DNA of 64,000 nt from Vandiemenella viatica (GCA_031002005.1 CM061919.1:171475121-171539120), one strand, 5' to 3'. Positions 1 through 12,071 are shown, counted from the stretch's first letter. Numbers and translations: made by a program. Notes: generated by a model from the sequence alone, not told the origin.

Positions 1-1639
1 CCTTTGTCACTAGGAGAATATATGAGAGGTGGGTGATGTGGGAGACCCCTGTTGACAAAGGGCTCATCCCTAAAATTTCTTTATCAGCTGTATTTTTGTC
101 TTTTCTGTGCGGAGAGGAAGGATGGGGCAAATACTAGAACGATAATGCTGAAAGTTGTCAGACACAAACTTTGTGTGGGGTTAATACATTACAGCTTATC
201 CTGAACTTTGGCTTTTAGTATGGCCTATGGATATTCTGTCTTTCGGTTGTCATCCAGCTGCTAATCTCAGTAGAAGGTAGGATTGAAATAATGTTCATTA
301 TAGAATTTCCAAATAAATTACAAACTATGTATTCTAAAAATAATTACATCACTCAGTGACCAATCTACAGCATCAAAACATCTTTTCCGAAAATAAAATT
401 TAATTTGATTGTAGGTATAAACCGTGTGTCACACCGCAACCAACTCCCTGAATCAAAGTCAGTTACATCGAGAGCATGCCCACTCCTACAATATCATTTG
501 AAAACAATATAAGATGGATGCCTATCCTGCTGCATTTCAGGTCTAACTGGTTGCCTATCCACTACATATTGGGCCAAATTAGGTGTGCGCCAAGCATGAC
601 CACTCTTCACAAATGCTTTCCAAGGACTGTCCCCACCATGGCTTCCCGGGGTCTATATATAGGCGACCTAGGGGATTTCACCACATCTCCATGGATTTTT
701 TGCTCATTCATCCTTATGTTTTCTCTGATCTAAATGAAATTTTTATGAGATATAGCACTTTCCCTAAACATTAAAATAAATTATTATAAATATTTCTCTA
801 GCTCTAGTAGTGTGGCTGTAAAATATTATTTAAGTAGTGCACCTCAAATTCTCTCAAATCTTTCAACCGGAAGCAGCCATCACCTTGGAATTATCATAAA
901 TTTTACTTTTTTTTATTCTGGCCAAAGTATTGCATGGATTTTTATAAAACCTTATGCCTTATGTTCAAAACAAATTCTATGTTCTTTTAAATATACTCCC
1001 CCTTTTTTTCTGTATTCAGCTGAATTATACCATGTGAAAACTAATTGTTTCCCCAGGAATTGTATTTTTTGTACAAAAATGTTACTTAACTTTTACTTAC
1101 AGATTTGAAATTGTTACATAATATACTACAAAATATTGAAGATCTTTTAAGCTATAAATCTTAGTAGCTTGACAACTGAGAGCTTAGGAATTATTTAATA
1201 TATTGACCATGCTTTCATTTCAACTTCCAAATCAAATGTCTTGCAAGTACTATTTTCTGCCACCAATGTGTCATACTTAATTTTTATCCTTATAATTTAC
1301 TGTACCTGTGAAAATGGATGTAGCATTTTCTATCAGAAAATAAGATGAAACTTTTTATGCGGCCAATGTCGACAAATATTTTTATAGAATTTCACTGTTT
1401 ACTTCTACCTATCGCCTTAAAACTGTAAGAATATTATTCTAAACTTACATTGCTGTTGTATTGAAATTAGATTAGAATTTTGGTGATATATTAACAAAAT
1501 TTAGAATATCTGACAAGGTTTTATTATCTCTGGAAGCGTGGGAACAACATCAACATAAGGATATAAATTTTAAACTGATAAAATATATTTTGAAAAACTT
1601 TAAGTAGCAAAAATAAAACATGAGCAATAAGTAATAAGT
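1..1639. other. Unassigned AT-rich stretch
   Basis: No coding similarity, tRNA-like boxes or terminal repeats are recognised here. Short open frames near 476-770 have no recognisable domain. A TATATATA-type motif at about 653-660 lies just before an open frame, but no initiator or gene body follows, so no promoter is called. Confidence 0.5.
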
Positions 1640-2705
1640 GTTGGGCCTAGTGGGAGGGAGATTGAGGCCTGGAGGATGTCTGGTACGATAGTTCAAATCT
1701 ACGCAGTTCAGAGAAGGCTGTGGCATTGGGGAAAACTCTGATAGCCCTAACTGAGAAACAGTTGTTGAAATTGGTGAGATTATGGGAACTGGCATTTTTT
1801 TCCACTGGATGGGCTACATTCCTAGTATACACTGTCTGCTTATGGCCATTCATTCTGATGGAGAGTGAGTTCGTAGTGACGCCTATATACGAGCTGGTGC
1901 AATGAAGGCATGTGAGTTGATATATCAGGTGTATTGTGGTGCAAGTAGCATGTTCAATGATGGGGAATGTTTCACGTGTGGTTGGCTTGGAGTAGGTAGT
2001 GGTAGCAGGTTGCATGCTGCATATTTTACAGTATGGTCTGTTGCATGGGAATGATCCCTGTGGTGGTTTGGGGGAATTATGGGGTGGGTATTTATCAACC
2101 AGGGTAGTTTTGAGATTGGGTGGTCTGCTGAAACATGTGCGTGGAGCCGTGGGTAAGATTTTATGGATAATGGTGCGCTTCCCAGGGAAGGATTGTACAA
2201 AGTCATGTCCACAACGACAGAATAGGTTAATTGACTTGAGACCAGGGAAGATCTGGGTGATGAAAGTGGGTCTGCAGCTAGTATCAAGGGGTACAGCCTT
2301 GGAGTGGCTATGCAGAGGATGGGCTGTAGCACGAGAGATTTGTTTGTGTACTAGGTCAGGAGATAGCTGTGGGAGATTAGATCTCCAGACATGTTTTGTA
2401 CGTATCGGGAAAGAGATTCTTCTTCGGAGCAGATGCATCTGCTATGGATGGAAAGACTGTATGGAAAGGAATGTATGGTGTGGGAAGGATGGTAACTGTT
2501 AAAGTGATGATACTGTTGTAGATCTGATGTGAACAGATGTATGTAGGCACTCATTATGTAAGGAAACATCAACATCGAGAAAGGTAACATGGCTGTGGGA
2601 GTATGTCCAGGTAAAGCTGATGGAGTTTTTGTTTAGGGAGTTGAGGAAGTCTATTAGTTGATTATTTTTGTGGGTTCAGATCAGAAAAATATCATTTATA
2701 TACCT
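1640..2705 (-). pseudogene. Penelope-like element fragment (P0a): RT end plus GIY-YIG endonuclease
   Basis: Read on the minus strand this is the C-terminal half of a Penelope-like retroelement polyprotein (reverse transcriptase fused to GIY-YIG nuclease). Near 2,700 the frame gives INDIFLI, matching the RT catalytic block YVDDxF with the first Asp replaced by Asn. FTWTYSHSHVTFLDVDVS follows, then the thumb block NSYHPSHT. A frame break then leads to GSFPCNRPYCKIC (linker with paired cysteines) and IYQLTCLHCTSSYIG, which is the GIY-YIG core with the zinc-like Cys pair, plus the downstream Arg in SIRMNGHK. Stops and frame shifts make it a dead, truncated copy. It meets a plus-strand fragment of the same family head-to-head near 2,706. 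Family is secure; exact ends are not. Confidence 0.85.
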
Positions 2706-2985
2706 AAATCACACAAAAGGTTTACATACCTCTGTTCACATCAAATATACAGCAGTATCTTTCTTCACTTAAACAGTTGCCATCCCTCCCACACCAAATG
2801 TTCCCATCTGTACAGTCTGGCCATCCATGACAGACACATCTGCTCCAATGAAGAATCTCTTTCCTGTTACAAACAAAACCAGTCTGGAACTCTTATCTCC
2901 CACAGCTACCTCCCTGACCTAATCCTGGGATTGAAAACAATGCAGGATTGCAATCCTTACCTACGTGGTTATAAACTGTAACACA
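2706..2985 (+). pseudogene. Penelope-like element fragment (P0b), inverted relative to P0a
   Basis: The plus strand repeats the same polyprotein segment as P0a in the opposite orientation: LHTSVHIK, then LNSCHPSHTK, then ICSNEESLS and SGTLISHSYLP. Each block aligns with the P0a thumb region. The fragment starts close to where P0a stops, so the two form a head-to-head pair. Several frame breaks and a stop are present, and nothing downstream of about 2,985 resembles the GIY-YIG part. It is a relic with no coding capacity. Confidence 0.75.
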
Positions 2986-3167
2986 ACAATAACTATCTGA
3001 AACAAGACTTGTGGAAAGCTCTTGCCTGCCGCTAATCAATTTGACTCATACAAGAGATATCATAATAACACACAGAACCATTGTTTTCAGTTTGAGAAGA
3101 TAGTTCAGTCTATGGTGGCAATCAGCTTATTGGAATTCTTATTCACCTGAGGCTTTCAGTAAAATAC

Positions 3168-3422
3168 TTACTTCTCCTTTAATGATGAACTTAACTTTCG
3201 ACGTTTAGACGATATTTTTCTTAAAAGTTCTGATACTTCACTCATTGAGTTCTCCTGTAGCACTATCATTTCCTCCAACACATCAATAACAGCTTCAAAA
3301 TCTTCTTTAATATTTTTTTTGTTTTCATTAACTTTCGAAATCCTGTGAAAGAATGTTCTTTTACAATTATTGAAAGAAAATATTAAGATACACAATAACA
3401 AGAATAAGGAAAGAAGATCCAT
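3168..3422 (-). CDS. Small hypothetical ORF: hydrophobic N-terminus plus charged helical region
   Basis: An ATG at 3,422 opens an 84-residue frame. It starts with MDLLSLFLLLCILIFSF, a strong signal peptide or membrane anchor, followed by a Lys/Glu-rich stretch likely to be helical or coiled coil, and ends SSLKEK before TAA. The stop overlaps GTAAGTATT (from 3,171 downwards on the minus strand), a near-ideal splice donor, so this could be a first coding exon rather than a complete protein. A TATAAAAAG motif lies about 35 bp upstream, close to the start codon. No family is recognised. It matches none of the surrounding transposon proteins. It may also be a chance open frame. Confidence 0.3.
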   Translation of the reverse strand: MDLLSLFLLLCILIFSFNNCKRTFFHRISKVNENKKNIKEDFEAVIDVLEEMIVLQENSMSEVSELLRKISSKRRKLSSSLKEK

Positions 3423-3425
3423 CAC

Positions 3426-3929
3426 TTAGCACAACTGACTCAAACTTTTTATAATGTTATTTTGCCTATCGTTGTTTGTTTTAATATTGTCTTGAAACAT
3501 TTTCATTTCCATTTCTGTAATCTCTGGCATAAAAAAAATATGGACCAGACATAACTGCAGTAATACAACATACAGAAAAGAACTCATCGCATGGCACAGT
3601 TTATTTATATATTATTGTATTCAGAGAAAATAAATTATACAACATATGAAATGCATAACGAATAAAAATGTGTCCAATCACAGCAGACTAGACCAGAAAT
3701 TAACTATGCATACCAAACTTAATAGCAATTAAATAAACAATACAAATAGCAACAAAATATATTTTATAACATCAAACCGCAGTTTTTCCTTAAATAATAA
3801 TAGGAGTTATCGTTACTTAAAATACACCCTGTCATAATTCATATCGCTTCCATGAAGTTCTTATTTGGCCTTAATAATGAAAATAATGTGAGACCGACAT
3901 ACTCAAAATAGAAAGTGCAGTAAACCTAA
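3426..3929. other. Unassigned intergenic stretch
   Basis: AT-rich sequence with no recognisable coding block, terminal repeat or tRNA-like box. Confidence 0.4.
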
Positions 3930-4035
3930 GCAAATAAGGAGGGTTAGGGAAAGTGAACCCAAAACTCACCACAGATAAAGGCAGGAGGCCCATGACAAAC
4001 AAACTTTATAATATTTCAGCTAAAACTTAATCATG
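3930..4035 (-). repeat. Dispersed repeat family R, copy 1
   Basis: One of four dispersed copies (others near 38.6, 43.5 and 57.4 kb). On the minus strand all share a GAAATATT core, a GTTTGT block, a CTCCTGCCTT block, ATCTGTGGT, and a CCCTA-rich end. Here the sequence before the core ends in TCATGATTAAG on the minus strand, as in two other copies. The hairpin just before GAAA is poor in this copy. It could be the terminal region of a Penelope-like or other retroelement; identity not established. Confidence 0.6.
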
Positions 4036-4279
4036 CTTTGAGGTAAAATGTATGGTAAGGGGATCAGATGTATACACACCGAGATTCACCACATAGTGCT
4101 CTGAAAGGAGTCATTAGAATGACTAGAAACATTCTGAAAGTCAGAGCAATGGATGATAGAAGTCTAAATAGGGCCAGTCATTTAGAGAACTTAAAAGTTG
4201 GATGTAGTTGAGGTTAGTCAAGTTAAACAGATGGATGCACAGGATTTCTGATGTGGGAAATATATAATAATTAGCACAC

Positions 4280-4812
4280 AAGTGGTTAATGGAGTTACTG
4301 ACATGGGATTTGTAATTAAGAAGAAAGTAGATAAATGGAGGAGTTATGAAGAACAGTTTAGTGATAGGATTAAGCCTGTGCCAGCAACATTAGTACAAGT
4401 TTATGTGGAAATGTCACAAGAGGATGATGAAGAAATAGGGAAATTATGTGATGAAATAGAAGAATTATTCCAATATGTGATAATGAAGAAAAATGTAGTA
4501 ATGAAGTGATTGGAATGAGGTAGTGGGGGAAGGATAAGAGGGAAATACTGAGAGAAAATTAGGTCTAAGAGAAAGAAATGATCAGGATGTAGGTTGTTAG
4601 AATTATGTGCAAAATATAAAATGATCATATCAAACACTATTTAAGAATCATACAAATGGAAACACTGAGGGTATACAGGTAGCTATCAGCTAGATAATAT
4701 CATGGTTAAAAAGAGATTAAAAAACCAAATTATAAACAGTAAAACATACGTAAGATCTGATATAAATGCTGGTCACCATCTGATAGTTATGAAATGCCAG
4801 TTGAAATTCAGG
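4280..4812 (+). pseudogene. RTE-type LINE endonuclease domain relic
   Basis: Translation in shifting plus-strand frames recovers the end of an APE-type endonuclease: GFVIKKKV then FSDRIKPV, QVYVEMSQEDDEEI, KLCDEIEEL, and, after frame breaks, ISNT and QLDNIMVKKRLKNQI, finishing with INAGHHLIVMKCQLK, which corresponds to the usual SDHNLVVMK end of the domain. The pattern matches RTE-clade endonucleases that insects carry in many copies. The catalytic MGDxN block is destroyed. The relic ends where Penelope fragment P1' begins, so that element may have inserted here. Confidence 0.7.
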
Positions 4813-4814
4813 AA

Positions 4815-5712
4815 GTAAGGAAATGACACAGAGTGCAAGTGCACAAATTTAAACAATCTCACACATAGGACAAAGGCAGTGCCCAACAATGAGCATCTAC
4901 AGGAAGAGCTGTGACACTTATAATGCGTGTTTAGTGCCAATGGTTGTGGTTCTAAGGAAATCTGACATGCAATCACTGGAAGAAAACACAAAACAGATGA
5001 CAGAGAGCGAGAGAATCTTGCCATTCTGTGGAGCAGTGACATCAAAAATAGATAGGCTGCTCAATAAAAAGGGTATATGCTTTATCGTTCGGCCTCCACC
5101 CAAAATTGGGCAGCTATTACGAACACCGAAGGATGGTTTCAACCTACAGGCACCTGGAATCTACAAAATTCCTTGTGAATGCAGTACTTCTTATAAGGAC
5201 AAACCTTAAGGATGATCGATGAAAGTCGTAAAGAATGTACCATACATTTTAAACTCAGATAGAAAGAAAAATCTGGTATAGCTGAACATGCCATTGACAA
5301 CGGTCATGAGCCATGGTTTGATAAAACGATATGCCTATGCCATGCAAATAATTTTTGGGATAATGTAGAGAAGGTGGCGATAGAAATTAGGCTTATCAAT
5401 TAGGATCTGGGTCTCGGCTTAAGCAAAAAATGATAATTAGATTATTGCAAGGCACACGGGACCAAACCATATTAGGGCATAATAGCGATCCAAACATGAC
5501 ATCACCAAGTAGGCCGTGCCCAGCTAGAATGCTCCTCCATGTGAACTCCCATCCACTCCTGGCTGGTAGCCCTATACAATAGACTACTGTGCAGCAGTCT
5601 TCAATAAGTTAAGCAGGGCTTGAAAGTGGGAGCAGTGCCAGCTCTCAAAATGTTGCCAGTCGAATTTACTTTGACGCGGCTAGAATCTCGAGAGTTTTTT
5701 TCCTACAGTATA
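4815..5712 (+). pseudogene. Penelope-like element fragment (P1'), same family as 18,353-21,590
   Basis: From about 4,889 the frame matches the P1 polyprotein C-terminus: ILPFCGAVTSKIDRLLNKKG, RPPPKIGQLLRTPKDGFNLQ, then GIYKIPCECSTSY (GIY-YIG start). Frameshifts follow and the remainder to about 5,400 is still alignable. The final 80 bp (5,637-5,712) matches the P1 3' end, including the ACGCGGCTAGAATC block and terminal CTACAG. It is 5'-truncated and dead. It keeps a CGA arginine codon where P1 has TGA, which shows the P1 stop is a later mutation. Confidence 0.85.
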
Positions 5713-5715
5713 GTC

Positions 5716-6226
5716 ACCACGAAAATGTACACAGTTAGACTAGCTTGGCTTGTCTTCTTTGAATACTATATCTTCTGAGGAGAGTTTCAAATCATAATCA
5801 CATACATTAATAAGTAAACTGAAATAGTTGAAGATACAATCATAACTGAAGTTCCTTCATGCCTTAAATCCACAGCTAGCAGTATTATAATTATTGATTT
5901 TGATTGAACTCAATCCATGGTAAGAATTTTGCTCCACATTTGCTTGAATATTACATGTCTTTTTTACCAAAGTTCTGTTTAAGGTGTATTGAATGTAACT
6001 TTCCTTGATAACTTGCTCCAATCTCCTCCTTGCTTACCTACAAATGGAAATTTTCCTAATTCCTTAAATTTGAAATCACGTTTTTATCCATGGCCATGGT
6101 CATCTTGTGTCTCCCACATACAACTATTAATTCCTTGTCTAATATTTATTCAGGTTTCACCATCAGTGTATGCCTTACACATACATTCTAGTCTCCTTAT
6201 CTACTTCCTGTTTACTTATGGCTTCC
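5716..6226. other. Unassigned stretch before hAT-1
   Basis: No recognisable coding or repeat signal, apart from the 8-bp target site at its end that is duplicated on the far side of the hAT element. Confidence 0.4.
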
Positions 6227-9200
6227 AATGCACCCAGGAGCGGCCCTAGGGCGGTGCGAGCGGTGCGACCGCGCCGGGTGTTGTCGTATAGGGGGCGCCG
6301 AATACGCAGCGAGAGATCGTCTGCGCAAAACATGAAAAATAAAATCTATTATAATCAAGCTTGCACTAATCATCCAGAAGAATTTATAAACGTAAGAGCT
6401 TCCGCTTAATGTATAGTACGAGTCAGTTCGAGTTACTCTATTCAAGAAAACCATAACTCGTCTCCGGTGTCACGACGCGCCTCCCGCACCTGTTTCCTAC
6501 CTTTTCGGCTATACTCTTGCAGTTCATTCGCCAGTGGTGGATCTACGAATTTTCCGAGCAGGGGCAAAAACCTGAGACTGCCGCCCCTTCAAATTTGAAT
6601 TACCGATTTTGCCGCCCACAGCAGTTTAAAGCTACCGCCCCTGAAAGTTGCCGCTCAGGGCAGTAGTCCTAAGAAGGTCAGCACCCACGAATTTGTCATT
6701 TACCGTCCCTTTAATCATGCCCCCCCCCTCCCTCCTCTAAATGCGGCACAGTCATTTGCATGTGGGTGCATGTGCATGAGGCGAGATTCAACCTAGTTAT
6801 CTGTTTCTACAATATTAGACCTTAGGCGTTTGCAATTAACGTTGGTAGCGTAAATATTTACAAAATGTAATGTGCATTTTACAGACAAGCCATATCGTGA
6901 CCTTTTTTTTATTATTATTATTGATAAAAAAAACCTAATTCATGGCGAAACTAAGAAGGCTTCAAAATTGTTTGCAAAATATTTTAGAGTTGAGATGTCA
7001 TCTGAGTCGTTGTCATCAGAACTAGTTCAACACGTGACTGAAAAAAACTAATTTCATAGAAGTTCTTCAGACGAAGCCCATGATGATAAAGAGCTGCTTC
7101 TACAAGAAGACTTGTTATTGCCGCAACGTCGTCTTAACTTCAAAATGGGGTATACCAGACATACCACCAACGTCACCATTTCGAAGTACAATTTATGATG
7201 ATGATATTTCAAAATAGTCGTTCATTGACCCTGCAGTCAGAGAGGAAATAATTATTCGAGCAACGAGAAAATCCAAGAGAAAAATCGTGCACGTCATTTT
7301 TTAAATAACATATTTTCAAAGAGTAATGTCAGATGAGAAAAATATAAAAAAGTTCTTTAGTCCAAATCTGCAGATTAATTATATTGTTTTTACTCTTGTT
7401 TAGTCAATGGAAGGTCTCTCTCTTATTTGGGAAAAGAAGAATTTGATGACTGGAGCATTTCAAAACTCACGAAACTTTCTCAAATCAACAGCATGCTACT
7501 TAGTTGGATAGAAGCGTTGATTCGACTAAAGAACTTCTATGTAATACACAAGCATCGAAGACGAAAAAACACGGTGGGTTGCTATCCTCGAATGAATGAC
7601 ATCCAGAGTATTCTTTCAACATGCAATAATTTCTTGTTCAGAGGAAGCTTTGGATCTGAAACACTAAATATTTCCAATAATGGTAACTAACTGGATATAT
7701 TGCAACTGCTAGGAAAATATGACACTATGATGATGAAGCATCTCCGCCGTATTCCTAATAAGGAGACTAATGTATATTATTTTGGAAAATGTATTCAAAA
7801 CGATTGAAGTTCTTAATAAAATTTTGTCTATGCCATCTAAATACTTTTCCACCATACTGAATTGAACTCCTGTTGTGTCACGTCGAACCATTATCTTTAA
7901 CATTGCTTTTGTTGACACTATCGAAGATGAAGCCCAAGTGCATGAGTGTTTCATCGCTTCCAAGCCGGTAAGTGACTCTTTGGGACTTAGGAGCTGGACT
8001 CACTGATCTGTATATTAATGATACTTTGCAAAATTTTGATTTGGATATGAACGGTTGTCGAGGCCAAAGATATAAAAGTGGATCCAATATGATAGGAGGA
8101 AAAAAATGATGTCCAAAGCAGAATTCTGAAACAAGACAAGAATTTTTGAATCCATTTAGCTGTCATGAAATTTGATAATAGCAATGCTGCCAAAACATCA
8201 ATTAGATTGGTTTCCTTATTCGGATTTCTTTAAAGAATATTTGTTCCATTCTCTCGATTAACAAAGTGATGGGAAGTGGCATCCAAGAATTAAGAACTAT
8301 CGCCAGAAAAAGTTGCGAAACTCGGTTCGTAGAATAGAGTTTTTAGCCATGCTGTATTTCCTTATCACTATTATTCAGTTCGTGACGCCCTTCTGAAAAC
8401 AAATTATTCACTTGCAACAACAGAAGCCTTGTCCCTGAGCCAGATTATGGAGCAATTTGAGTTCATAGTTACAATGGTGACTTGGTATAATACATTGTTT
8501 CAAGTAAATATTGTAAGCGAGGCTACCCAGCATGAAAGTGGATTAAAAAATGCTTCACAATTGCTGTGAAATTTGAGAGCGAGTATCGGGGTTATTCGTC
8601 TGCTCTGAACAGCTAGAGAAATTGCTTCTCAAACTTGGACATATTCTTTTTACTAAGCTAGTCAGATCCCAAAGAAAGAAGAGATTTTTTGAGTTCGAGG
8701 CGGCAGATGAGATAGCAACAGATCCCGAAGAATTTTTATACAATGAATGTGTTTTAGTATATCATCGGCATAATTGAGGACACGTTGGTCACTCAGTATT
8801 CACAACTATCTATATTCAATTCGACACTGTCGTTCTTACACATTATCAAAATAATTTTTGAATTGTAATAATTGAAATAATCCTGTGGAGAAAAATGACA
8901 TATCGGGTTGTGAATTGGCTGAGGAAGTTTCTAACTGAAACTGTTGATGCGGTTTGAATCAGCAGAACCAATAAAAGTTCAAATTATGAAACCAAATTGT
9001 TGACAGGATATATCTCCGAATGTGTGGAAACAGATGGCAACTTGTTAGCTTTGTGAATATCGTTTTTTATTTCTAGTGCCATAACATGATATATTCGTTA
9101 TGAAACAAGCAGGCGTGCAATTAGCAGCAACAAAAGTTTTTGCAAAACTAGTCAATAAACAGGCTTACATAACGAGCTTATGTAATTATTAAAAATGCAG

Positions 9201-9921
9201 CTTAGTTAGCCATACTTGTAATTAAAGGAAAACGAAGTTTCAGTAAATGAAAACTTATCAAAACTTTTTTCGGTAAACTCGGAGTCGAGATAGACTATTA
9301 GATCTTGCAATTTTATCTATCGAAAATAATATTGCCAAAGGGCAAAACCGAGGAAGTTGGCAATCTAGACGTCTTAGTCATGATTTTATTTCTTCATTTA
9401 TTTGTTTTAATTTTTTTATTAAAACTTATGTAAATTTGACGTACACGTGATGTGAGCATTGTATACGCTATAGTACCACAAATAAATCTTTTCAAACATA
9501 GTGTTCTTTTTTATTGTTGTTGTTTCTCATTCATACCATTGGTATCCTAAACAAATCTTTCTGACGTTTGAGTTATTAGTAATAGTATAAAGACTGTTTT
9601 CTGCCCTCAGCTTTGCTCGACTGGATTTCATAACGCATTCATATACGTCTTTGTATTTGATTCCCACGGAAACTACTTTTTCGATCGGGAGAAAAGTAGG
9701 TAGCCAATTCATTATCCCAAATTTTATCCTAAGCCGTTTAACTGTTTTGACGTGAAACAAACTTTTACATTTATAATTTTAGTAGTAGGTATAAAATGTA
9801 TGTTATCTTCAGTCTATCTGCAGGGACACCTTAATCACGAATAAGCGATTGTGCATTTGAGGCGCCATAATGAGATCTCGCACCACCTGAAAAACTTGCT
9901 CGGGCCGCCTCTGAATGCACC
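6227..9921 (+). mobile_element. hAT-1 transposon with 8-bp TSD AATGCACC
   Basis: The element spans 6,235-9,913. It starts CAGGAGCGGCCCTAG and ends with the complement of CAGAGGCGGCCCGAG, imperfect 15-bp terminal inverted repeats starting CAG as in hAT elements. The 8-bp sequence AATGCACC occurs at 6,227-6,234 and again at 9,914-9,921, a perfect TSD of the size hAT transposases make. GGTGCGAG repeats occur just inside both ends. The 3.68-kb element carries a badly decayed transposase in the same orientation and a GC-rich left subterminal region (6,235-6,680). Confidence 0.93.
7010..8780 (+). pseudogene. Decayed hAT transposase (TTF-finger/DUF4371 type)
   Basis: Conceptual plus-strand translation with many frame changes recovers blocks of the hAT transposase group that carries a TTF-type zinc finger and DUF4371. 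These are FDDWSISKLTKL with a following WIEALIRLK and KHRRRK; LRGSFGSE-like RGSFGSETL; NVYYFGKCIQND; DLYINDTLQNFDLDMNGCRGQ; GSNMIGGKNDVQSRIL (the conserved CRGQGYDNGSNM region); and, further on, ELRTIARKT and RIEFLAM. The protein acted as the cut-and-paste enzyme of the surrounding element. At least six frameshifts and several stops rule out function. No introns are evident. Confidence 0.8.
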
Positions 9922-10665
9922 ATGTTAAAGAAATAAGTTTACACCTGTAATTTTTAAAATAAAATATACCTGGCTAGTTTTTCAGCACTTCCAAATACTG
10001 TTTCCATCCTGTGTGAACTTCACCACTTTCATTCAAGTGTCTAACCAAAGTTACACAGCTCCTTTCTCTTGCTTTAACTTGCACGTCAGTTCGGTATCCT
10101 CTCCAATAGCCACAGGACTTCACATTTGAAGTATGGCTGATGACAAAGGCGAGCATATAGCATAGAGGCACCACGCAACCCAAACTAACTGAAATATTGA
10201 TACAGTATACACAAGATGACAGCTTCTGGTATTCATGTTGATGCCGTATTATGAAAGGCTTTCCAAGAGAGACCCCACTGTAGCTGCTCAGAAGTTTTAA
10301 ACAGATTCTTCCCCTTCCTATTACCACTGTTTGGATGTACAATACTCCTCTCTAGATTACTGTGTGAAGTCATTTTACCAGCTTGCATTATTATTGGGGC
10401 TTGGCAACCTGGCAAATTGTTGATCAGTGTGCTACTTCTCCTATTAGCAGCACTGTAGCATTGCTCAGCTATTTTGTAATTGCCTGCCCTGGATACTACT
10501 TGAGAATTATGATGTTTTTAGGGCAAAGACTAAAAATGAATCTTTTTCTAAATGAAACTTGTTTTGTTAATGCAAGGAATTTGATAAACTGGGTTAAGAG
10601 TACCCACTTGAATTTCATATTCCCTAATGCAGTCTATATTTGAAAATTTACCCACAGTTGAATTT
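9922..10665. other. Unassigned stretch
   Basis: A 122-residue open frame on the minus strand (9,974-10,342) and an 86-residue frame on the plus strand (10,383-10,643) have no recognisable motif. Nothing else is supported. Confidence 0.4.
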
Positions 10666-10669
10666 TTTT

Positions 10670-11085
10670 TTAGCCCTTCAGTGTATACTTACTTTATTCT
10701 CCATGTCCATAAACACACTAAACTTCTTCCTCCAACTTTCAGCAACTTTCTCAGCAGTGTCCTTTGATAAACTAATTAAGTCGTCTAGATTCCCAGGTAA
10801 GTCTAAAAAGATGGTTGGGTTACTATATCTTCTCGCTCCAGTATTCAGCAGCTTTCACAGTGTTATCCTTTGGTAAGATTAAATCTATTGATTCACAAAT
10901 TTATCTAAGAATGGACAGAGGAGTAGGTGATCTTGTGTCCACATTGCACCACATTCGCATGTTTCATCTTCTATAGAGCCCCATTTAGAGACTCCTGCCC
11001 TGAGGCCAAGTGGTATACAGCAAATTATGTCCCCCAGGTAGTTCCTCTTTAAGCTTGTGATTACGACCATTGTAATTTTCCTGTC
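10670..11085 (-). pseudogene. LINE 3' coding relic (Jockey/R1-like C-terminus)
   Basis: The minus strand encodes LRAGVSKWGSIEDETCECGA, then WTQDHLLLCPFLDKF. This is the C-terminal cysteine motif (CxCGxxxTxxHLLxCP) found after the reverse transcriptase of Jockey and related non-LTR elements. It continues with two similar segments (DNTVKAAEYW and DTAEKVAESWRKKF) typical of the last residues of these proteins. No RT core is found upstream, so this is a short fragment. Clade assignment is tentative. Confidence 0.7.
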
Positions 11086-11830
11086 AGAGCTTTAATCATC
11101 AAGTCTCTGGTGTGGTTGATAGGGGTATCGTTCTCCTGAGGAAACTTTTTCTGGTCCTGAGTCATTATGGGACAGTGGCATGGTCATGTAGTGTACACAG
11201 AAGGATCCTCCAACAAGATTGTAATTTATTCAAGATAAAGCAATTGAGTGTCCAGCCAATCCTTCTACCACTAGAGCGCACTAAAGTGTTAAAGCAATGC
11301 CTACAGTAAATGAAATTGATAATTTAACACCACTTTGAATCCAATGCATTTGTATTTCTGCCTAATTGTTTCTACTATTTTTCATTATTTTATACTAGCT
11401 GAAAAAGGGCATGCGAGACACCTCCACAAGTGCATTTCTAGTTGAGTACGAGAAATAATTTAATTTTAAGCTATCAGTGCAACTGAACACGCAGATTAAC
11501 TCTTGTAGAAGGCATAAAATTATTATTATTATTTTAAAGGGAATTAAATACAAAGAAACATAACCAAAGTTGATTTATCGCACCCTCCAAATGGGTTATT
11601 CGGAATAATAATAATAATAATAATAAAGGGAATAGGGTATATGCATGTATTTTTTTAATCAATTATTTACATTCGTACATTACTGTAAAAAATATAACAA
11701 TGATGTAAATATTAAGATTTAACATCAAATTAAATACTTTAAAACTGAAATTCAGTTCCGCCGATTTAACACTGCCATTTTGGCACTCTGCACTGTGACG
11801 TGTAAGTACATGGCCGCATTGGCGTACTGT
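11086..11830. other. Unassigned stretch with trinucleotide runs
   Basis: No coding support. It contains short ATT/AAT runs, the clearest being (AAT)n at 11,604-11,626. Confidence 0.4.
11604..11626. repeat. (AAT)n microsatellite
   Basis: About seven AAT units in a row. Confidence 0.9.
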
Positions 11831-11883
11831 ATAGCGTGGAGTGTTTCATCTCAAAACTTTCACATTTTCTAACTAATGTCGAT

Positions 11884-12071
11884 ATGGAAGGAGGTCGAAA
11901 ATCGTGTTATAAGTACTGTATTGTACCTGTGTGCAAAAATACTAAAAGAAATACACTTTATAAAGTGTATTTTCTTGTCCCGCGAGATGCGAATATAAGA
12001 AAAAAGTGGTGTACTGTTATAAGAATAGATTTGCAACTAGTTGTTTATATTGTTGCGAAGATCATTTTTAC
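11884..12071 (+). pseudogene. THAP zinc-finger exon, frameshifted
   Basis: From ATG at 11,884 the frame reads MEGGRKSCYKYCIVPVCKNT, then VYFLVPRDANIRKKW. This is the first half of a THAP domain (C2CH DNA-binding finger): CxxxxC, the FxxP turn and the invariant Trp. The rest of the domain appears one base out of frame, as YCCEDHFY at 12,048-12,071, which supplies the last Cys and His. One missing base near 12,028 accounts for the break. Directly after the CEDHF codons is GTAAGTAC, a strong splice donor at 12,072, so this looks like a first exon ending where THAP exons often end. It could be a host THAP gene, a domesticated or P-element-type transposase exon, or a dead copy. No downstream exon is recognised. 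Confidence 0.65.

Noticed and set aside
476..774. Overlapping open frames near a TATATATA motif as a small gene
   Set aside because: No initiator, no recognisable domain, atypical composition and no splice context; chance frames are common at this AT content.
9527..9760. 77-residue minus-strand ORF inside hAT-1
   Set aside because: Antisense to the decayed transposon interior, with no motif; treated as chance.
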